From: RGIG250 sp964540025
Lineage (GTDB): Bacteria > Bacillota > Negativicutes > Selenomonadales > Selenomonadaceae
Direction of reading: 5' to 3'
Length of the DNA stretch: 9,514 nucleotides
NCBI GenBank assembly: GCA_964540025.1
Contig: CAZIKQ010000058.1
Coordinates: forward strand, 1 to 9,514
Both the position numbers and the translations under genes were made by a program. How positions within the stretch are numbered: position 1 is the first letter of the stretch; each line of letters starts with the position of its first letter. This document shows, in pieces, positions 6,147 to 9,514 of this stretch. The notes under the pieces were generated by a model, which was not told the origin of the DNA, searched no databases, and saw only the letters and a list, made by a program, of their open reading frames with translations.

Positions 6147-6176
6147 TAATAGGCTCCCCTACAGGGGAGGCATTGG
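6147..6176. repeat. Short intergenic repeat, copy 1, with internal hairpin
   Basis: TAATAGGCTCCCCT (6147-6160) is identical to 9412-9425, and the similarity continues in degenerate form through an AGG and a GGCAT. Here CTCCCCT and AGGGGAG form a 7-bp hairpin around AC. Both copies lie between genes. Probably a dispersed palindromic repeat. Confidence 0.4.
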
Positions 6177-6225
6177 GTTGTGTCTTGCTTTCACGAGAGG
6201 CATTATAACAAAATTACGAAATAAG

Positions 6226-6271
6226 AAGTTCCCCACTGGTCGAGCGACAGCTTGGCCGGTGGGGAACTTTT
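6226..6271. terminator. Bidirectional terminator between the secreted-protein gene and lysS
   Basis: Arms 6226-6245 and 6250-6269 pair over 20 bp with three G-U pairs and a GACA loop, followed on the + strand by TTTTGTG. The outer 11 pairs (AAGTTCCCCAC/GTGGGGAACTT) are perfect. It serves the + strand gene ending at 6131 and, with a moderately T-rich - side (CTTATTT), probably also the convergent lysS ending at 6316. Confidence 0.85.
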
Positions 6272-6315
6272 GTGTGTCTTTGGCTTTAATTTTTTGTGGG
6301 AGCAGAAGGCGGAAA

Positions 6316-7857
6316 TCAGTTTTCCTTCTCTTCGGCTCCGGCGGTCTCGGTGGTTGTAGCGGCTTCCGGGCGCATGTGGGGGAAGAGCAGGACGTCCCGG
6401 ATGGAGGGTTCGTCGGTAAGGAGCATGACCAGGCGGTCGATGCCGATGCCGAGACCGCCCGTGGGGGGAAGGCCGTACTCCATGGCGGTGATGTAGTCCC
6501 GGTCCATCATGTGGGCTTCATCATCCCCCTTTTCCCGCTGGGCGGCCTGATCTTCAAAGCGCTGAAGCTGGTCGATGGGGTCGTTCAGCTCGGTGAAGCC
6601 GTTGGCCAGCTCCCGGCCGTAGATGAAGAATTCAAAGCGGTCGGTGATCTCCGGGTTCTGAGGGTTGCGCTTGGCCAGGGGGGAGATTTCCGTGGGATGG
6701 CCGGTGATGAAGGTGGGCTGGATCAGGGTGCTTTCGACTTTTTCTTCAAAGGCCGCGTTGAGGATGCCGCCTTTGCCGTGGCGCTCCTCGTAGGGGATCC
6801 CGGCTCTGTCGGCCAGGGCCCGGGCTTCTTCCACCGTCTGGCAGGCCATGAAGTCGAGGCCGGTAGCTTCTCTGACCGCGTCGTTCATGGAGATGGTTTT
6901 GATGTTGGCCAGGTCAATATCCACGCCCTGATAATTTATTTTGGCACTGCCCAGAACCTTTTCGGCGGCGTAGCAGACGATGCCCTTGGTTATCTCCATC
7001 AGGTCGGTGTAGTCGGCGTAGGCCTGATATACTTCGATGGAGGTAAATTCCGGGTTGTGCCGGTTGTCGATGCCCTCGTTGCGGAAGACCCGGCCGATTT
7101 CATACACCCGGTCCAGTCCGCCGATGACGAGGCGCTTCAGGTTCAGCTCGGTGGCGATCCGGAGGTAGAGGCTGATGTTGAGGGCGTTGTGGTAGGTGAT
7201 AAAGGGCTTGGCCGCGGCGCCGCCGGCAATATTGCTCATGACGGGGGTTTCCACCTCCAGAAAGTCCCGGCTGTCCAGGTACTCCCGGATGGCGCTGATG
7301 ATGCGGGTGCGCTTGATGAAGGTGCCCCGGACCTCCGGGTTCATGATGAGGTCCAGGTAGCGCTGGCGGTAGCGGGCTTCCTTGTCGGTGATGCCGTGGT
7401 ATTTTTCCGGCAGGGGGCGCAGGGATTTGGACAGAAGGTCAAAGTCCAGAACCCGGAGGGTGATTTCGCCGCTCTTCGTCCGGAATGCCTGGCCTTTGAG
7501 GCCAATGATATCGCCGATGTCCAGCAGCTTAAACTGGGCGTATTTTTCCTCCCCCAGCACGTCCTTGCGGAAGTAGATCTGGATTTTCCCGGCCAGGTCC
7601 ATCAGCTCGGCGAAAGCGGCCTTACCGTGGCCCCGGACGGCCATGAGGCGGCCGGCGACGGCGACGGAGGGAGCGCTTTCTCCGTTGGCTTCAAAGTCCA
7701 GCTGGTCAAAGTTTTCCTTCACCTGAGCGCTGCTGTGGGAAACCTCAAAGCGGTGGCCGAAGGGGGCTACGCCCATATCCTCAAATGATTTCAGCTTGTC
7801 CCGGCGAACCTGCAGCAGCTCGCTGAGGGCGGGAGATTTTGTCTTTTCTTCTGCCAA
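6316..7857 (-). CDS. lysS: Lysine--tRNA ligase, class II
   Basis: This cytoplasmic enzyme charges tRNA-Lys with lysine using ATP. From the chosen start it is 513 residues, normal for bacterial class II LysRS. An N-terminal OB-fold anticodon-binding domain (about 60-145, with VAGRLMAVRGHGK) precedes the class II core: motif 1 region FLEVETPVM, the LysRS-specific GGAAAKPFITYHNALN, motif 2 GRVFRNEGIDNRHNPEFTS, and motif 3 GLPPTGGLGIGIDRLVMLLT. The end RDVLLFPHMRPE is typical. The start is ambiguous: TTG at 7875 abuts the greA stop, GTG is at 7866, and TTG at 7857 is best. The last lies 5 nt after AGGTGA (7868-7863) and yields (M)AEEK, as in relatives. It is co-transcribed with greA, 18 nt downstream of it. 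A 536-codon antisense frame is a composition artefact. Confidence 0.95.
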   Translation of the reverse strand: MAEEKTKSPALSELLQVRRDKLKSFEDMGVAPFGHRFEVSHSSAQVKENFDQLDFEANGESAPSVAVAGRLMAVRGHGKAAFAELMDLAGKIQIYFRKDVLGEEKYAQFKLLDIGDIIGLKGQAFRTKSGEITLRVLDFDLLSKSLRPLPEKYHGITDKEARYRQRYLDLIMNPEVRGTFIKRTRIISAIREYLDSRDFLEVETPVMSNIAGGAAAKPFITYHNALNISLYLRIATELNLKRLVIGGLDRVYEIGRVFRNEGIDNRHNPEFTSIEVYQAYADYTDLMEITKGIVCYAAEKVLGSAKINYQGVDIDLANIKTISMNDAVREATGLDFMACQTVEEARALADRAGIPYEERHGKGGILNAAFEEKVESTLIQPTFITGHPTEISPLAKRNPQNPEITDRFEFFIYGRELANGFTELNDPIDQLQRFEDQAAQREKGDDEAHMMDRDYITAMEYGLPPTGGLGIGIDRLVMLLTDEPSIRDVLLFPHMRPEAATTTETAGAEEKEN

Positions 7858-7875
7858 TTTTTTCACCTGTTCCAA

Positions 7876-8352
7876 TTACTGCTTTATCTTTAGGATTTTG
7901 TACTTCAGGACGCCGGCGGGGGCGTTGACCTCTACGGTCTTGCCGGTTTTCTGGCCGAGGATGGCGCTGCCCACGGGGGATTCGTTGGAAATTTTCATTT
8001 CGGTGGGGTCGGCTTCCGTGGAGCCCACCAGGGTATATTCCAGCTCGTCGCCGAATTCCAGGTCCTTGATTATCACCGTGTCCCCCATGTGGACGACGTT
8101 CTTTTTGCTGTCATCCTTTTTGATGATTTCCGCGTTGCGGATCTTCGCCTGCAGGTCGAGGATTTCCGTCTCCACCGCCGACTGCTCGTTCTTGGCGTCG
8201 TCGTATTCGGAGTTTTCCGAAAGGTCCCCCAGGGCGATGGCTTCCTTCAGCCGCTCGGCTACTTCCCGGCGCTTTACGCTCACCAGGTATTCGTGGCGTT
8301 CCTCCAGTTTTTTGAGGCCTTCCTCCGTGAGGATTATCTTCTGTTCCGCCAT
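7876..8352 (-). CDS. greA: Transcription elongation factor GreA
   Basis: This 158-residue protein rescues backtracked RNA polymerase by inserting its coiled coil into the secondary channel and stimulating transcript cleavage. The N-terminal coiled coil spans about 8-78, with the tip GDLSENSEYDDAK carrying the acidic pair D43 and E46 (equivalents of E. coli D41 and E44). The C-terminal FKBP-like domain shows ISNESPVGSAILG (121-133) and ends APAGVLKYKILKI. ATG at 8352 follows AAGGGAG by 9 nt and gives the family-standard length. The frame is open to 8409, but the extra 19 codons run into the leader hairpin and are unlike GreA. It is the first gene of greA-lysS, with a consensus promoter 94 nt upstream and a structured leader. 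Confidence 0.97.
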   Translation of the reverse strand: MAEQKIILTEEGLKKLEERHEYLVSVKRREVAERLKEAIALGDLSENSEYDDAKNEQSAVETEILDLQAKIRNAEIIKKDDSKKNVVHMGDTVIIKDLEFGDELEYTLVGSTEADPTEMKISNESPVGSAILGQKTGKTVEVNAPAGVLKYKILKIKQ

Positions 8353-8400
8353 ATTGGTACGCTCCCTTGCTATGTTTTCGTTGAATTTACGGCTAAATAA

Positions 8401-8430
8401 CAGGCGCACTCAGATTATCCGGTGCGCCTG
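8401..8430 (-). promoter_or_regulatory. Hairpin at the 5' end of the greA-lysS transcript
   Basis: CAGGCGCAC (8401-8409) and GTGCGCCTG (8422-8430) form a perfect 9-bp stem with a 12-base loop, about 10 nt after the predicted start. Read on the - strand it is followed by TTATTTAG, a weak U-rich tail. It could be an early attenuator, like the greA leader known in E. coli, or an mRNA-stabilising 5' stem. It could also mark the end of the isomerase/GIY-YIG transcript. Confidence 0.55.
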
Positions 8431-8445
8431 AATATCCATTTCGGT

Positions 8446-8474
8446 ATTATATCGTTTTAGTCTGCCCCTGTCAA
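8446..8474 (-). promoter_or_regulatory. Perfect consensus sigma-70 promoter for greA-lysS
   Basis: On the - strand TTGACA (8474-8469) and TATAAT (8451-8446) are spaced by exactly 17 bases, a full consensus. The -35 lies in the last codons of the GIY-YIG gene (its stop is at 8459-8457). The predicted start is near 8440, giving a leader of about 87 nt to the greA ATG. Confidence 0.85.
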
Positions 8475-8750
8475 TGGCGGCGGGCTTTGGCTGATGAGCT
8501 GTTCCTTCTGCCGGCGGGTGAGCTTTTTGATGGCGGTTTCCCGCCGGAGGGCGTCCCCCTTGCTGTCAAACTCCTCCAGGTAGGCGATGGCGGCGGGGCG
8601 GCGGCGTTGGGGGGCGGTGTATTTCGCGCCGCCGCCAGCTATCCCGGCGTTGTGGGCTTTCAGCCGCCGGGCCGGGTCGGTGGTCCAGCCTGTGTAGTAG
8701 GTGCCGTCGGCGCAGCGGAGGATGTAGACGAAGTGGCGTTCTTTCATCAT
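8457..8750 (-). CDS. GIY-YIG nuclease family protein (UPF0213/YhbQ-like)
   Basis: This is a 97-residue stand-alone GIY-YIG domain, the usual size for the UPF0213 group. The first strand has VYIL (8-11, the 'GIY' position) and the second YYTGWT (18-23, the 'YIG' position as YTG). These are followed by the DPARRLKAHN helix (25-34), whose R28 or R29 should be the catalytic arginine. KYT (43-45) and E71 in RRETAIKKL, the probable metal ligand, complete the site. The tail SQSPPPLTGAD is likely disordered. The family is predicted to cut DNA, possibly in repair; its role is not settled. The ATG at 8750 overlaps the isomerase stop by 4 nt (ATGA), so the two are translationally coupled; a second ATG follows at 8747. 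The greA promoter overlaps its 3' end. Confidence 0.9.
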   Translation of the reverse strand: MMKERHFVYILRCADGTYYTGWTTDPARRLKAHNAGIAGGGAKYTAPQRRRPAAIAYLEEFDSKGDALRRETAIKKLTRRQKEQLISQSPPPLTGAD

Positions 8751-9358
8751 TCCGCCGGGGTGACGATGGTTACTTTTTTCATGACTACCGGCTCAAGGGG
8801 ACGGTCCCGGTGATCGGTGGGGGTGCTGCCGATTTTCTTTACCACGTCCATGCCCTTGACCACATGGCCGAATACGGCGTGGTGGCCGTCCAGCCAGGGG
8901 GTCTTGTCCAGGGTGATGAAGAACTGGCTGCCGCCGGTGTTGGGTCCGGCGTTGGCCATGGAGAGGATGCCGGGGCCGCTGTGGCGGAGGTCAGGATGGA
9001 ATTCGTCGTCGATGTGGTAGCCGGGGCCGCCGGTGCCGGTGCCGTTGGGGCAGCCTCCCTGAATCATGAAGCCGTCGATGACCCGGTGGAAGATGAGGCC
9101 GTCGTAGAAGCCTTTTTGGGCTAGGCCGACGAAGTTTTTGACAGTCTTGGGGGCTTTGTCTGCCGCCAGTTCGATCTCGAAGTCTCCCAGGGTGGTTTCA
9201 AATTTTGCAATGGGGTTCATTTTCTTTTCTCCTTTTGGATTGGTCCCTGCTGCCGCCGAAGGGCTGTCATTCAGGTGGGCGATGAGGAAGTTCGTTCCGA
9301 AGAAGCCCGCCAGCGCGAGGGCAATACAGGCCAGTGCCGTCAGTAATTTTTTGTTCAT
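8747..9358 (-). CDS. Cyclophilin-type peptidyl-prolyl cis-trans isomerase, with two possible starts
   Basis: It catalyses cis-trans isomerisation of prolyl bonds in folding proteins. From ATG 9358 it has 203 residues. Residues 1-28 (KK, then LLTALACIALALAGFFGTNF) are a membrane-anchor or signal-like segment; 29-46 are a linker. The cyclophilin domain runs from about 48 to the end: FHRVIDGFMIQGG (90-102, with catalytic R92), GGPGYHIDDEF (110-120), MANAGPNTGGSQFFITL (134-150), and HAVFGHVVKGMDVV (160-173). ATG at 9220 lies inside this frame and starts exactly at the domain (MNPIAKFETTLGDFEIEL) behind a strong AAAAGGAG at 8-nt spacing. By contrast, ATG 9358 has only GGGAG 13 nt upstream. Either an exported form, a 157-residue cytoplasmic form, or both are made. 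The frame is open to 9478, but that part is not protein-like. It is coupled to the GIY-YIG gene. Confidence 0.92.
   Translation of the reverse strand: MNKKLLTALACIALALAGFFGTNFLIAHLNDSPSAAAGTNPKGEKKMNPIAKFETTLGDFEIELAADKAPKTVKNFVGLAQKGFYDGLIFHRVIDGFMIQGGCPNGTGTGGPGYHIDDEFHPDLRHSGPGILSMANAGPNTGGSQFFITLDKTPWLDGHHAVFGHVVKGMDVVKKIGSTPTDHRDRPLEPVVMKKVTIVTPAE
9229..9236 (-). promoter_or_regulatory. Strong internal SD inside the isomerase gene
   Basis: AAAAGGAG on the - strand, 8 nt before the in-frame ATG at 9220-9218. It is much closer to consensus than the SD of the upstream start at 9358, and it supports a cytoplasmic short isomerase lacking the N-terminal hydrophobic segment. Confidence 0.6.
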
Positions 9359-9411
9359 TTCTTTATTATTCTCCCTTCCGGGGGAAAATCCTCTTTTCGT
9401 TGTTATCAGGT

Positions 9412-9438
9412 TAATAGGCTCCCCTGTAGGTTGGCATG
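9412..9438. repeat. Short intergenic repeat, copy 2
   Basis: TAATAGGCTCCCCT (9412-9425) is identical to 6147-6160 and is followed by degenerate similarity (GTAGGTTGGCAT against ACAGGGGAGGCAT). The hairpin arm seen in copy 1 is broken here. It directly adjoins the imperfect hairpin at 9434-9480. Confidence 0.4.
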
Positions 9439-9480
9439 AGCACTTAAGCCGCTGAAAGCGGCTTTTAGTGCGAGCCATGC
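9434..9480. repeat. Long imperfect hairpin near the right edge
   Basis: Nested arms GCATG/CATGC (outer), GCACT/AGTGC (middle) and AAGCCGCT/AGCGGCTT around a GAA loop (9446-9464) form one interrupted stem. The + side inner stem is followed by TT, giving CTTTTAG, so it could be a weak terminator for something entering from the right or part of a dispersed palindromic element. No gene is visible between it and the window end. Confidence 0.45.
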
Positions 9481-9514
9481 AAACTACTTAGCGATTGCCG
9501 AGTCGCAAGACGAT

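Noticed and set aside
6178..7788. 536-codon open frame antisense to lysS
   Set aside because: It is a Gly/Val/Asp-rich artefact of lysS codon use on the other strand. It would start in the terminator region and match no family I know.
8353..8409. 19-codon N-terminal extension of greA
   Set aside because: It is not GreA-like, runs into the leader hairpin, and the ATG at 8352 has a well-spaced SD.

Overview
The window reads as ordinary bacterial chromosome with dense genes and short gaps. The greA-lysS pair, a DUF1846 protein, GTG/TTG starts and purine-rich Shine-Dalgarno (SD) sites point to the Bacillota. Two secreted proteins, one carrying repeated short helical 'RxxxLExxxYG'-type units, make a Negativicutes (Veillonellaceae or Selenomonadaceae-like) host my best guess. 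That assignment is inference; no rRNA or other definitive marker is present. Most of the window is GC-rich, but the first ~830 bases are visibly more AT-rich.

Layout on the + strand: (1) bases 1-219, the 3' end of a gene that appears frameshifted, its stop overlapping (4 nt, GTGA) the start of a small secreted protein of unknown function (216-824). (2) A 323-base gap with a 19-bp hairpin, then a good promoter and an 8-codon upstream ORF leading into a DUF1846 protein (1148-2614). Convergent to it on the - strand: (3) a compact unit in transcription order marR (4625-4161), nitroreductase (4158-3559), SPL-like radical SAM protein (3530-2652). Its promoter carries two palindromes, one over the predicted start site and one over the -35 box, as expected for MarR autorepression. 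(4) A tRNA-Pro(GGG) gene with its own terminator (- strand). (5) A secreted or surface protein with ~20-residue helical repeats (5094-6131, +), ended by a 20-bp terminator hairpin shared with the convergent lysS.

The right third is a - strand housekeeping block in transcription order: cyclophilin-type peptidyl-prolyl isomerase, GIY-YIG protein (4-nt overlap), greA, lysS. A perfect consensus promoter (TTGACA-17-TATAAT) inside the end of the GIY-YIG gene drives greA-lysS, and a 9-bp hairpin sits at the very 5' end of that transcript. The isomerase gene has two in-frame starts: an upstream one that adds a membrane-targeting N-terminus and an internal one with a much stronger SD.

I found no CRISPR array, phage, IS transposase, toxin-antitoxin or defence locus, and no convincing new multi-gene system. 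The points worth a second look are regulatory (dual start, greA leader, marR operators, upstream ORF), one probable frameshift, and two uncharacterised secreted proteins.
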